64,000 nt of DNA from Paramesorhizobium endophyticum (GTDB taxonomy: Bacteria; Pseudomonadota; Alphaproteobacteria; Rhizobiales; Rhizobiaceae): assembly GCF_014640615.1 (NCBI RefSeq), contig NZ_BMHH01000013.1, positions 1,820-65,819 of the forward strand. Direction: 5' to 3'. Under the pieces are notes generated by a model. The model worked only from the letters and a program-made list of their open reading frames with translations. It searched no databases and was not told the DNA's origin. Every line of letters begins with the position of its first letter. The stretch's first letter is position 1. Positions 19,074-27,361 of the stretch are shown piece by piece. The translations under genes and the position numbers were made by a program.

Positions 19074-20285
19074 TCACGTTCCGTTCTTGTTCCTAAAAGC
19101 AGCTGGCTCAATATCCTTCCAGCGCTCTTCCATAAGCTTCATAGCGTCCCGCGCCAAGCTCCGGAGCGACACCTCCCTCCCGTAATGTTGCACCATCTGC
19201 GGCGACATATTGCAGATAGCCCCCACCTGATTTTCAGTGCATCCTATTTCCAATAGATTGATGACGGCGTTCTTCCTCAGCCCGTGGAAAACGATCCGAT
19301 TTTCCCGGAAAGGCTTGAATGGCTCCTCATTCATGAGTCTCTGCCATTCGGTACGAAATCCATCAGCCGTCTTGTAAAATTTTGCACGGCCTGCCTCATG
19401 CAGCATGACGCTGTCATTGTTTGGCGCTGAATCGATCCATTTCCGGTATGCCGAATGAATTGGTATCCAGACGGTCTTTTTTGTCTTTTGGGCTTTGACC
19501 GCTATCACGCTTTCTCCAGCCTTTGGCTTTACCATCGCAATGACATCGCCCTGGCGTTGCCCGGTAAAGAATGCAGACATGGCAATACGCTGCATATGAA
19601 TCGGTGCATGTTCGAATAGGATCTCGAAAGCCCAATTGGGCCAAGGCGTCCACGGCTCGCCCCCCGGTATTTTCTCGGTGTGCTCGACCGGATTTATTTT
19701 GCAGAAACCGCGAGGGACGCCCCACGACATCAGGCGAGACAGGAACGCCCGGAATTGATTTGCTGTAGCCGGCGTGTCTCCAAGAGCGTCTATGGCCTCT
19801 TGGGCATCAACCGTGGTCAAATCCACGGGAAGCATATCTCCCCAACTCTCAATGATGAGCTTACCGGACGATGTGTATCCTCGCCGCGTCGATTTCGATA
19901 GGCTCGCCCATACCGGGTTTGAATCGTGCTGAAACGCCTCCACGAGCGCCTTGAAGTCTTTCACGCCCTCGCGCCCACGCTTGATAAGTGCCTCCATCGC
20001 CTTCTCGGCTTGAGGCCAAAACTCCTTATCCTTCAGGTCTGGGAGGCGTTTCCCATCCAAAATGAAGCCTTTGGCATCCTTCTCCAAGGCTTCGCAAATC
20101 GCCAGCCGCTTGGAGAAGTCACGCTCAAGCGGCTCCGGGAGGGAGATGGAAGGCCATGCGTCTTTCGTGTTTCGAAAGCGCGTGTAGAATGTATAGACGG
20201 TTTGAGATCCGTTTTTGCGGCGTTTCGTGACTCTGTGGACGTGCTTAGGCAGCTCCACGGTTCCGCTTTTCCCTAACCTTTTCAC
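19074..20285 (-). CDS. Phage integrase (tyrosine recombinase)
   Basis: It catalyses attP/attB recombination at the neighbouring tRNA-Lys gene. The C-terminal catalytic domain shows the Arg in FFTGQRQGD, the H-x-x-R box in VFHGLRKNAV and the nucleophile Tyr in MVQHYGREVS. The central SAM-like domain is around WASLSKSTRRGY. A GTG at 20285 with GGGAG 9 bases upstream is preferred; an in-frame ATG at 20330 has no ribosome site. Either start overlaps the excisionase-like gene. Confidence 0.93.
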   Translation of the reverse strand: MKRLGKSGTVELPKHVHRVTKRRKNGSQTVYTFYTRFRNTKDAWPSISLPEPLERDFSKRLAICEALEKDAKGFILDGKRLPDLKDKEFWPQAEKAMEALIKRGREGVKDFKALVEAFQHDSNPVWASLSKSTRRGYTSSGKLIIESWGDMLPVDLTTVDAQEAIDALGDTPATANQFRAFLSRLMSWGVPRGFCKINPVEHTEKIPGGEPWTPWPNWAFEILFEHAPIHMQRIAMSAFFTGQRQGDVIAMVKPKAGESVIAVKAQKTKKTVWIPIHSAYRKWIDSAPNNDSVMLHEAGRAKFYKTADGFRTEWQRLMNEEPFKPFRENRIVFHGLRKNAVINLLEIGCTENQVGAICNMSPQMVQHYGREVSLRSLARDAMKLMEERWKDIEPAAFRNKNGT

Positions 20286-20529
20286 GGAATGCAGCTCCCA
20301 TACCTGATGAGCGCTCGGATGATCCGACATTTATCGATCGGTCCAGATCATCTCGATACCAAAACTTTCGGCGCGTCGTGTCAATTACCCGTGGTTGGGG
20401 GTATTGGGTGCCAACGCGCTCCAAGAAATCCTCTACGTGCCGTTCGCCGCAATACGCTGCGGCCATATCGGCCAGCATTCGCGGGGGCCAACTGCCGTAG
20501 GGGATGACGGCGGGACGACGGGTGCTCAT
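20245..20529 (-). CDS. Excisionase-like small HTH protein
   Basis: The 94-residue protein has a central MLADMAAAYCGERHVEDFLE segment and IDTTRRKFWYRDDLDRSI, resembling the winged-HTH/AlpA-type proteins found beside phage integrases. It immediately precedes and overlaps the integrase gene. The position, more than the sequence, supports an excisionase role. Confidence 0.6.
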   Translation of the reverse strand: MSTRRPAVIPYGSWPPRMLADMAAAYCGERHVEDFLERVGTQYPQPRVIDTTRRKFWYRDDLDRSINVGSSERSSGMGAAFREKVREKRNRGAA

Positions 20530-20792
20530 CCTCTCTCCCCCTCTCGCAGTGCTTGGCGTCCGGCTGGGCGTAAATGTTCCGGCCTGAATTCATCGGTAAT
20601 GTAGCCGTCATGAAGAAGGGTGATGCTCGGGAACAGCGTGTCGGAAGCATATACCCGGCGAAGCTCTATACCGATAATGACGCCTTCGAAGCGATCATAC
20701 TCATCCGTAGCCTCACACACCACCTCATCGCCTATTCGAAAACGGTTGAGGTCCGGAATATCGATTATCTTGTTTTCTAGTGTCAGCTTCAT
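20526..20792 (-). CDS. Hypothetical phage protein (88 aa)
   Basis: It overlaps both neighbours by 4 bp (ATGA). It contains a beta-rich segment FRIGDEVVCEATDEYDRFEG and ends with a basic tail. I do not recognise a family. Confidence 0.6.
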   Translation of the reverse strand: MKLTLENKIIDIPDLNRFRIGDEVVCEATDEYDRFEGVIIGIELRRVYASDTLFPSITLLHDGYITDEFRPEHLRPAGRQALREGERG

Positions 20793-21022
20793 TCCGCGCC
20801 TCCTGCCAGTGCTTGGCGACCGGCTGGCGTAATTGATGTGTGGTAGCTCCTTTGCGGTTGCCCTGCCGCATTGATGGATATGGTTTCTTGCCGTGTAGCA
20901 TATCCGAGGTTCACAAGAGCGGAGAGGACGGCGATTGGCCTATCACGCAGTTCGTATGCGGCATCCGCGTCCAGCATTTTCAAGGCGCGAATAATTTCTC
21001 TCGTGTGGTGAGGCGTATTCAT
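20789..21022 (-). CDS. Hypothetical phage protein (77 aa)
   Basis: The protein has a winged-helix-like pattern (IAVLSALVNLGYATRQE ... TPAGRQAL). It ends GGAE because its last codons are the ribosome site of the next gene, a junction repeated at three consecutive genes. A DNA-binding role is possible. Confidence 0.6.
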   Translation of the reverse strand: MNTPHHTREIIRALKMLDADAAYELRDRPIAVLSALVNLGYATRQETISINAAGQPQRSYHTSITPAGRQALAGGAE

Positions 21023-21288
21023 TCCGCGCCTCCTTTCGCCGGAGTGCCGCCTGCTTCGTCAATCTGCCAGACCTTCATAGTGATGTAGGATGTCATGTTG
21101 TTCAGCCGGATAACGCCGCGTCGTTCCAGCCTCCGGCAAGCCGTGAGGACGTGGCTTGTTTTCAAGCCTTTCCACTTCGTTCTGTGGTCCATGGCGAGGT
21201 GGTTGCGGATGACGTACGTCGGGTATGTGCCTCCGCGTCTGAGCGTAGCGAGTATGTCTGCGTCAATTTCTGCGGCGTTAACCTTCAT
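21019..21288 (-). CDS. Winged-helix-like phage protein (89 aa)
   Basis: ADILATLRRGGTYPTYVIRN, followed by a basic helix and HVLTACRRLERRGVIRL, looks like a PadR/MarR-type wing. It ends GGAE in the same recycled ribosome-site junction. It may be a small regulator, with modest certainty. Confidence 0.6.
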   Translation of the reverse strand: MKVNAAEIDADILATLRRGGTYPTYVIRNHLAMDHRTKWKGLKTSHVLTACRRLERRGVIRLNNMTSYITMKVWQIDEAGGTPAKGGAE

Positions 21289-21539
21289 TCCGCGCCTCCT
21301 AGCGGGCTGGCGGCGAGCATTGCGCGCAGGATACCGGTGTATCCTTGACCTCCAGAAGCTTTGAATGCTTCGGCAGCATCTATCATCGCCTCGTTCGGCT
21401 CATCCAGCGCGGCGCGGATTTCGGAGAGGATTTCTTCTGCATATTCTCGATGCCATTTCTCTGGCTGCACAAAGCACCCTCCACTTTTCCGACAAATGAT
21501 CATCGCCACGCGCTCTACGAGATCGTCAGGCGTTGTCAT
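21285..21539 (-). CDS. Hypothetical phage protein (84 aa)
   Basis: MTTPDDLVERVAMIICRKSG, with W-H-REYAEEIL, resembles the many small phage proteins of this architecture whose function is unknown. The start at 21539 is chosen because an ATG with the typical MTTPDD beginning lies close to the upstream stop. It ends GGAE. Confidence 0.6.
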   Translation of the reverse strand: MTTPDDLVERVAMIICRKSGGCFVQPEKWHREYAEEILSEIRAALDEPNEAMIDAAEAFKASGGQGYTGILRAMLAASPLGGAE

Positions 21540-21939
21540 GGCTGGCCTCCGCTGGCTCGACATATTCGGCGTTGCGGGTACGCGTGAACGCCCACGGAAC
21601 GAACCGGAGATTGTGCGCCTCCTGCCATTCGTCGCAGGCTTTGCGGAGACGCGCGGAAAGGTCGCTGGCCTGGTCGCCGGTCACGCCGAACAGCGGATCG
21701 CTGCCTTCGGGATCGCATAGATCGTAGGCGCGCTCTTCGGCTTCTTCCAAGATGCTGGTCGCACCGATGTAATCAGCGAGCCTGATTTCGTCCTTTACGG
21801 CTTCGACTAGGTGGATGCCCATATCGTCGCCGTATTGGCCTCGGGCTTCTTCAATCGCTTCCTCACGCGTATCGCACGGGCCAACGTCGAATATTCCATC
21901 GTTGTCGCCTACGTACCATTTCCAGTCTTTATCAGTCAT
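21526..21939 (-). CDS. Hypothetical acidic phage protein (137 aa)
   Basis: It begins MTDKDWKWYVGDNDGIFDVG, with an N-terminal region resembling small phage proteins that carry a W-Y-V-G motif. The middle is acidic. Start at 21939. The function is unknown. Confidence 0.6.
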   Translation of the reverse strand: MTDKDWKWYVGDNDGIFDVGPCDTREEAIEEARGQYGDDMGIHLVEAVKDEIRLADYIGATSILEEAEERAYDLCDPEGSDPLFGVTGDQASDLSARLRKACDEWQEAHNLRFVPWAFTRTRNAEYVEPAEASHDNA

Positions 21940-22282
21940 GGCTGGCCTCTTTTGCCTTGAGGATTGCGATGCATAGGGCGATGGGGATATTTGCGCCCGT
22001 GGTATCCATCGGTGCGTGTAAACCAATCCTCGCCCACGGCCTCGTTTGCGGCGTCTGCCCCCATCCGATAAGCACTGGCTGTTGGGGCAGCAGCAGTCCC
22101 AACAGCGCTATAGCTGCGTCGATGTCGGCAGTGAAAGCCGGGAATGTAGCCTCCGATGGGATGATGCCGTCTGGACGCCGGTATAGATTTGGATAGCCGG
22201 TCACCTCGGTTACCAGGCGGTCAAGCTCGTAGTTCGGTCCGGTCGCCGCCTGTAGGCGCTCTATGAGTGTAGCGGGGGTCAT
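21932..22282 (-). CDS. Hypothetical phage protein (116 aa)
   Basis: It starts MTPATLIERLQAATGPNYEL, a beginning common in small uncharacterised phage proteins of Hyphomicrobiales. A conserved-looking stretch FTADIDAAIALLGLLLP follows. It overlaps its neighbours at both ends. Confidence 0.6.
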   Translation of the reverse strand: MTPATLIERLQAATGPNYELDRLVTEVTGYPNLYRRPDGIIPSEATFPAFTADIDAAIALLGLLLPQQPVLIGWGQTPQTRPWARIGLHAPMDTTGANIPIALCIAILKAKEASHD

Positions 22283-22491
22283 GGGCGCTCACCTTCCGCG
22301 TCGAGGTAGCGAATTTCCCAAGTCGGGTGGAACCGTGAAGGGTGCTTGTTGCCATCCAACTGAATGTTGAGGTAGTTAGAAGCGCTTAGGATCGTGCCGT
22401 ATTTCGGCGTTTTGCCGCCCGTGTATTCGATGCGACCGCCGCGCTTTGCCGGGACGCCGTAATATTTCCTGACCCACTCCATGCTCATCAC
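22279..22491 (-). CDS. Hypothetical phage protein (70 aa)
   Basis: The protein MEWVRKYYGVPAKRGGRIEY ... SRFHPTWEIRYLD has a beta-rich, SH3-like look and is a recurrent small phage protein. Function unknown. Start codons at 22491 and 22488 are both possible. Confidence 0.65.
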   Translation of the reverse strand: MMSMEWVRKYYGVPAKRGGRIEYTGGKTPKYGTILSASNYLNIQLDGNKHPSRFHPTWEIRYLDAEGERP

Positions 22492-22778
22492 TCGCCCTCT
22501 TTCTGCGCGAGGACGGCGGGAACGGCGCGAATCTTGAAGAAATCATCTGCTGCGACCGTTGCGCTACCTAGGGCGGTTGCCAAAACCGTTATTTGATCCT
22601 GCGCTGATTTGCCTGAATATTGGCTCACAAGGTGCGCCGCCGCCGTCAAAAGCATCATTATACCATCTGACGGGTCCGCACCGGCTCTCTCACAGATCGC
22701 GCGTGTCGCCGCCTCTATGGCCAGAACACGATTCCTCGGATCGCTCGGCACTTTTCCTTTGATCTCGATGCGCATCAC
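22488..22778 (-). CDS. Hypothetical phage protein (96 aa)
   Basis: A mostly helical protein (RVLAIEAATRAICERAGADP ... LLTAAAHLVSQYSG) with no recognisable motif. ATGA overlaps link it to both neighbours. Confidence 0.6.
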   Translation of the reverse strand: MMRIEIKGKVPSDPRNRVLAIEAATRAICERAGADPSDGIMMLLTAAAHLVSQYSGKSAQDQITVLATALGSATVAADDFFKIRAVPAVLAQKEGE

Positions 22779-24202
22779 CGCTCCCCTCCCTTGGCGTTTG
22801 TGTTGAGGATGGCGCGGGCGCGGCGAAAATCTCCGACCGTAACAACTGGCTCTAAGTCGCTACCCCATAGTATGGGGTGGTCATCATGTACGCGCAGCGT
22901 GGGGAGACCGTGGACACCATCTGCTGTGCGGTATCGCGTAAAAGGCTCCACCGCCTCACGCAACCGCTCTGCATAACCGGTCCACCAGTCCAGACCTTTC
23001 TGTAACCGCTCGATCTCGGCGCGCGCTGCGGCCAACTCATCAGCTTTGCTTGCTGGGTGGGGTGAGAGGGCCGATGGAGCGGCAGGGAGAGGCATCCAAT
23101 GGGTTGGGGCGTGATAATTTATCTCGCTGATTGGATCGTCTGGCCAACCGCCGACCATTGTATTAGCCCACCACCAATCGCCACCCTCATAGTTATCAGG
23201 GTCGAAGTATGCCTCTCCAACAATGAAATCATCTTTATCTTTCGTCGGTACGGCTATGATGACCCGTGTTTTATCCTTCGGCCCGGTCTCTATGGGTTGC
23301 CACCCATCCGCCACTACAGGCGCTGGCGCTTCACCAGACCGATCATGCTCAATGGCCTCGTCCTCGCTCATGGTGCGCCAGTCGGGCCACTTGCGCGCAA
23401 AGTTCTTTCGTTGTTTCGCCAGCAGGCGAGGCATTAAATCTTTTGCGCTGCCACCGTGCCGCCAGAACCCGTCCATCGCCAAGATCACGACATCGATCCA
23501 TTCGGATAGATCGGTCGGCTCGGTCTCTATCTCGATTAACTCCTTCCGAATATGGTCGATGACACCGGCAGTCCGTGTGCCGGGGCCGAATGTGTTGCGT
23601 GACCATTCGATCTGCCGCGCGTAATAGTCCTCTATGCGTTCTACAGGCGCTGGCGCTTGGGCGATGGCGGAGAGGGTTGAAAGCCACCAATCGGCCTCGC
23701 TGTATCGTCCGTTTGCGGATGCTTGTTGCAAGAGCGGGCTTATATCGGCTGGCAAGGATAGCTCGCCATGCTCATCAAGGTAGTCTTCGATGGAAGGCAG
23801 GGCGCGCTGCGTCACATTCCAATATGCCTTCTGGGCCTCGGCCTTGAAGAGCAGTTCGGTCACAATACCGACCTGCACCGGCCCGCTCGGCTGCGGGGCC
23901 GGGTGGGTGTAGAGGGGCGTTACGGTGAACCCTTGATCTTGCCAGATTTCAGCTATTAGCTTCATGGCCGTGAATTTCCGAGTATACTCCCCACCCTCCA
24001 TTTGTTCAGCACGCCACGCCACCGCCTCGTCATGGGCGAGCGCCGACCCACCTTCCCAGATGGATAGAATATCGGGGTGATACTTGATGACGGATAGCCG
24101 CTCGCTGTCTGTCAGCTTGGCGCTGGCATTCGCGGGCTCTTCCCGCCACGCCCATAGGGCGGCAAACTCTGCCGCGCGTTGGTATTTGTCACTTACCGGC
24201 AT
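22775..24202 (-). CDS. Multidomain protein: MazZ-type dATP/dGTP pyrophosphohydrolase plus DUF551
   Basis: The 475-residue protein is a mosaic. The middle contains the DUF550/MazG-like domain: IEWSRNTFGPGTR, then DHIRKELIEIE and WIDVVILAMDGFWRHG, ending KNFARKWPDWR. The E-E and E-x-x-D helices give the metal site of dNTP pyrophosphohydrolases that remove dATP and dGTP. A DUF551 domain follows (DGWQPIETGPKDKTRVIIAV ... HWMPLPAAP). The N-terminus and a C-terminal coiled segment are unassigned. MazZ homologues support 2-aminoadenine genomes in some phages, but no PurZ is present here, so general purine-pool control is more likely. Confidence 0.8.
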   Translation of the reverse strand: MPVSDKYQRAAEFAALWAWREEPANASAKLTDSERLSVIKYHPDILSIWEGGSALAHDEAVAWRAEQMEGGEYTRKFTAMKLIAEIWQDQGFTVTPLYTHPAPQPSGPVQVGIVTELLFKAEAQKAYWNVTQRALPSIEDYLDEHGELSLPADISPLLQQASANGRYSEADWWLSTLSAIAQAPAPVERIEDYYARQIEWSRNTFGPGTRTAGVIDHIRKELIEIETEPTDLSEWIDVVILAMDGFWRHGGSAKDLMPRLLAKQRKNFARKWPDWRTMSEDEAIEHDRSGEAPAPVVADGWQPIETGPKDKTRVIIAVPTKDKDDFIVGEAYFDPDNYEGGDWWWANTMVGGWPDDPISEINYHAPTHWMPLPAAPSALSPHPASKADELAAARAEIERLQKGLDWWTGYAERLREAVEPFTRYRTADGVHGLPTLRVHDDHPILWGSDLEPVVTVGDFRRARAILNTNAKGGER

Positions 24203-24213
24203 CGCGGGCCTCC

Positions 24214-24447
24214 TTATCCTGAAACCGAATGCACATTTGAGGGGAAACGAATTGAGCCAAGCTCTGCGTCGTGCTCGTATATAGAGACGGGGAGGTCTAC
24301 AGTCGCGTCGAAGTCAACCTCATTCGTCTTGTCGTAAATAGACACATCAGGATCGCCGATGGTGAAAAATCCAAGGCGTTCAGAGGGGCATTCGTCCAAG
24401 ACTTTTTGCAGTTTTTTAACCCAAGCTTTTTCTTCTTTAGTGAGCAT
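24214..24447 (-). CDS. Hypothetical phage protein (77 aa)
   Basis: It starts MLTKEEKAWVKKLQKVLDEC, with an acidic C-terminus holding a possible beta strand pair. The ATG at 24447 is preferred because it overlaps the previous stop closely. Function unknown. Confidence 0.6.
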   Translation of the reverse strand: MLTKEEKAWVKKLQKVLDECPSERLGFFTIGDPDVSIYDKTNEVDFDATVDLPVSIYEHDAELGSIRFPSNVHSVSG

Positions 24448-25501
24448 CGCCACCCTCCCATTTCTTGCGGGCATCGCGGGCGGCGCGTTCAGCCTCGTCA
24501 TGAGCTTTCGCAAATGACTGTGGTATCGGGCGGCGATTTAGCCAATCAATAGTGCTCCACTCACCTGACCAATCCGGCTCGCGCAACCATTCGTAAACTT
24601 TTGATGCATCCTCGCGCAGAGCGGCGAAATCGGCCTTCAAGGCTCGGATATTTTCGTGGATTGATCCGGCATCACCGTCAAAAAGATCGGCATAGGATTG
24701 CTGCGCGGCCTCAAGTTCCAGTATCTGCGCCCGAAGCTCCATGATGTGCTCAAACCTATCGCTGGCTATAATCCCTAGCTGTTCGCACTGCCTGTCGAGG
24801 CTCTCCTTATCGGCACGCAGCGCCGCTATCTCCGCATCCTGCTCCCTCACGCGGGCTTCGGCGGTTTCGGCGCATAATTTTCTGTCATAAGAAACGACGG
24901 CTTCGCCGTAATATTCGTCAGCCTTCCGCTCAAGCTCCTTAATCCGCGCTGCCTGCTCCGCCGTTGCTCGCTCGATCTCCTGCTTTAGCCGCTTGGTCGT
25001 GTATCGCGGCTTGCCTTCGTCATCGCCCATGAGGTTGGCGTTGACCTGCTTGAGAGCGGCAATCTCAGCATCTCGCGCCGCTATCTCGCGCTCGGCGTCG
25101 GCGGTGGGCGTTAGGGTGCGGACGCGGCGTTCATACAGTTCATCGGCGCTTACCATGCTCCGTTCGCTCGCGCGGCATCGCTCCCACTTTCCCCAATCGC
25201 CCCATGGCTCATCAGGACTGGACCGTAGCCGAGTAGACATTTCGCGCGCCACCGTCTCCAGCCCCTTGTCGGAGGGCGCGGGGTTATCGGCAACCGGCGT
25301 TGATTTCAGCGCGCGGATGGCTTCGGCATATACAAGGCCAACTTTGTTGCCTGGGTTGGTGCGCGGCAGAAGAACCTCGCACTCAACGCCGCAAAGCATG
25401 TTTTCATCAATAAGTCTCGCCGCTTCTTCCAGGGCCTGTTCGCGGATCGCGGCAACCGGCGTTGATGTGGGGGCGGCGAGCGGGCAATTCTGATCAGCCA
25501 T
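24437..25501 (-). CDS. Coiled-coil phage protein (354 aa)
   Basis: A long coiled coil (about residues 130-280) dominates. The C-terminal motif YEWLREPDWSGEWSTIDWLN also occurs, diverged, in the gene at 26060-26431, so a shared module is used twice in this operon. The ATG at 25501 begins MADQNCPLAAPT. The function is unknown; it resembles the eaa/Ead-type mosaic early proteins of temperate phages. Confidence 0.65.
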   Translation of the reverse strand: MADQNCPLAAPTSTPVAAIREQALEEAARLIDENMLCGVECEVLLPRTNPGNKVGLVYAEAIRALKSTPVADNPAPSDKGLETVAREMSTRLRSSPDEPWGDWGKWERCRASERSMVSADELYERRVRTLTPTADAEREIAARDAEIAALKQVNANLMGDDEGKPRYTTKRLKQEIERATAEQAARIKELERKADEYYGEAVVSYDRKLCAETAEARVREQDAEIAALRADKESLDRQCEQLGIIASDRFEHIMELRAQILELEAAQQSYADLFDGDAGSIHENIRALKADFAALREDASKVYEWLREPDWSGEWSTIDWLNRRPIPQSFAKAHDEAERAARDARKKWEGGDAH

Positions 25502-25799
25502 AGTGATACCCTCCCTTTTTGTCCGCGATTGGTTGGAGCGGCCAATAGAATTTGACACCGCAAATCTTCATCGTGCCGCACGGCTTGCCGTCGAACTCGA
25601 CAAAGTTCGATGCGGACACGACTGATGGGTCAATCACGTACTGGGGCGATGTGAGCCGCATGTCGTGTATAATCGCGAAAGCATCTTGCTTATCTGAAAG
25701 AAGGATGGCTGCTGGAGGCTTCATGTTGTGCCGCTGGAACGCAACGATCATCTTCCGCGTGGCGTCAACCACATCCTCAAATCGGTTATGCTCCTGCAT
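25494..25799 (-). CDS. Hypothetical phage protein (101 aa)
   Basis: Starts MQEHNRFEDVVDATRKMIVA and ends with Lys/Gly/Tyr residues. No family is recognised. It overlaps the next gene by 8 bp. Confidence 0.6.
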   Translation of the reverse strand: MQEHNRFEDVVDATRKMIVAFQRHNMKPPAAILLSDKQDAFAIIHDMRLTSPQYVIDPSVVSASNFVEFDGKPCGTMKICGVKFYWPLQPIADKKGGYHYG

Positions 25800-26070
25800 C
25801 GTCGCCTCCTGCACGTTCTTGAATTTCAAGCGCCTCCGCTTCGATGTCTCTATAAAGGCGGTGGAGCGCGGCTAGGCGGTTGGCGTGGATTTCCTTATCT
25901 CGCCTCAACTGATCGGGGTTGCCGATGTAATCACGGCCATCTGGGTGCATTTTCCGAAGCGCACTCATCGCTGCCTCAATAGAGGTCATCGCTGCAAGGC
26001 GCATTTCGACAAGTGCGCTCGCGGTGGTGCCGCTGAAATTAAGGACGGGCTTCATTCGTTCAAGCAGCAT
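25786..26070 (-). CDS. Hypothetical helical phage protein (94 aa)
   Basis: Starts MLLERMKPVLNFSGTTASAL; mostly helical with RRDKEIHANRLAALHRLY. No family is recognised. Confidence 0.55.
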   Translation of the reverse strand: MLLERMKPVLNFSGTTASALVEMRLAAMTSIEAAMSALRKMHPDGRDYIGNPDQLRRDKEIHANRLAALHRLYRDIEAEALEIQERAGGDDAGA

Positions 26071-26431
26071 CGTCGCCTCCATAGGTGAGGATGGCGGCGC
26101 GTTTGGTCATTTCGCGGACGGCCAACCTGTACCAGTTTGCGTCATCAGGGCCTGTCGCGTTACCGGATAACGTGTCTGATCCATAAATCCGGATGCCATC
26201 CAGCGTGTTGATCAACTCCTTCACGCGCTCGGCCAGCCTGTCCCGCTCGGCTTGGAGAGATCGGAGCGCGGTGGCGGCTTGTAACAGCGGCCCACATGGT
26301 CGAGAGTTCATCCACCTAACATGATCTGTGGCATTAAATACCTCAGCCCAATCCGGCTCACGTATCCACTCATACGCAGCTTCCATCTTCTTAATCAGGT
26401 CCGCCACTTCTGGCGCTGTAGGAGTGCTCAT
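26060..26431 (-). CDS. Phage protein with a repeated WIREPDW module (123 aa)
   Basis: YEWIREPDWAEVFNATDHVR followed by WMNSRP is the diverged counterpart of the C-terminal module of the gene at 24437-25501. A coiled segment (LRSLQAERDRLAERVKELIN) follows. Function unknown. Confidence 0.6.
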   Translation of the reverse strand: MSTPTAPEVADLIKKMEAAYEWIREPDWAEVFNATDHVRWMNSRPCGPLLQAATALRSLQAERDRLAERVKELINTLDGIRIYGSDTLSGNATGPDDANWYRLAVREMTKRAAILTYGGDDAA

Positions 26432-26700
26432 GCTGGCTGTCCTTCCTTGGCGGAATAGGTGAGGATGGCGGCGGCGACATCTTCGCAGGCGACCTCATAG
26501 CCATGGCTGTGGTCGCTATCGGCTCCGAGCTTCCGCGCTATATCCGCCGCGCGCTGGTCACGAGCCATGAGGGCGCGGGCGATTGATCCTTCAAGAATAT
26601 CGCACCCGAGTGAGCCGGGCCGCAGATGGCATTCTGCGATCTTTCGCGCCTCCCGCATTATCTCCTCGGGGATTGCCGTGTCGGGGTTATGCTTTGGCAT
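26428..26700 (-). CDS. Hypothetical phage protein (90 aa)
   Basis: The segment IMREARKIAECHLRPG is of a type seen in several small phage proteins. It is translationally coupled by ATGA. Function unknown. Confidence 0.6.
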   Translation of the reverse strand: MPKHNPDTAIPEEIMREARKIAECHLRPGSLGCDILEGSIARALMARDQRAADIARKLGADSDHSHGYEVACEDVAAAILTYSAKEGQPA

Positions 26701-27148
26701 TTGGGCCTCCATTGGTGGAGAGGGGCGCGCTCCGAACGGTTGCGCGCCGCTGGAAGTCGGAAAAGGACAGGTCGTGGCATGCGTCAGAAACCCGGAGGTA
26801 ATAGGCGTAACGGGCGGCTGATCGGGATTTCGCCGGGGCGATGCTAGAAAAGCCTTCGAACTCCACGATGTATGGCTTGTGCGGATCGACCTCTTTCAGG
26901 TGCGCCGCGAGCGCTTCCCGGCCTTCATGGGTAACGGAATAAAAAGCCATGTCATCGCTGCGCCCTGATCGCCTCCAAAAAGGTGAGGCGTCGAATTGTT
27001 TCGCTAGATCACCATCAGCTTCGGTGGCGAAATGATTGCGGTAGGATTTCTCAAGCGGGAACAGAGGGCGTCCAAGCGCATGGTCTATTAGGTCCATCGC
27101 CTTGTCTTTCAGATAGCGGTTGACTTTGGGGTTTTCTGACTCGCTCAT
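26687..27148 (-). CDS. Hypothetical phage protein (153 aa)
   Basis: The C-terminal half has IVEFEGFSSIAPAKSRSAAR and YYLRVSDACHDLSFSDF, a conserved-looking segment I cannot assign. The N-terminal part has the type of a short YSVTHEGREALAAHL wing (winged-helix-like). Confidence 0.6.
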   Translation of the reverse strand: MSESENPKVNRYLKDKAMDLIDHALGRPLFPLEKSYRNHFATEADGDLAKQFDASPFWRRSGRSDDMAFYSVTHEGREALAAHLKEVDPHKPYIVEFEGFSSIAPAKSRSAARYAYYLRVSDACHDLSFSDFQRRATVRSAPLSTNGGPNAKA

Positions 27149-27151
27149 GGC

Positions 27152-27361
27152 TTACGCCCTCTCTGCTGGCATGACGGGAGGGGTGGCGTATAGACGGAGG
27201 CACGAAAGGTCCTTCTCGCGGCGTTCGGCCCACTGCCTGTCCTTGGTAAAATCTACGCCGTCAAAGGGGTGTTCAGCGTTGTACCCTTCCGCCGATGCGG
27301 AAAAGCCAAGCTTGTATGCCTGTTCAAGCGCGGCCTTCATGGCCTGTTCGGATATGGTCAT
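27152..27361 (-). CDS. Hypothetical phage protein (69 aa)
   Basis: MTISEQAMKAALEQAYKLGF begins this small protein; it contains EHPFDGVDFTKDRQWAERRE. It is the small DUF-type protein often found in rhizobial prophages. Function unknown. Confidence 0.6.
   Translation of the reverse strand: MTISEQAMKAALEQAYKLGFSASAEGYNAEHPFDGVDFTKDRQWAERREKDLSCLRLYATPPVMPAERA

Noticed and set aside
22775-24202. A full Z-genome (2-aminoadenine) synthesis system
   Set aside because: Only the MazZ-like domain is present; no PurZ or DpoZ-like gene is seen in the window.
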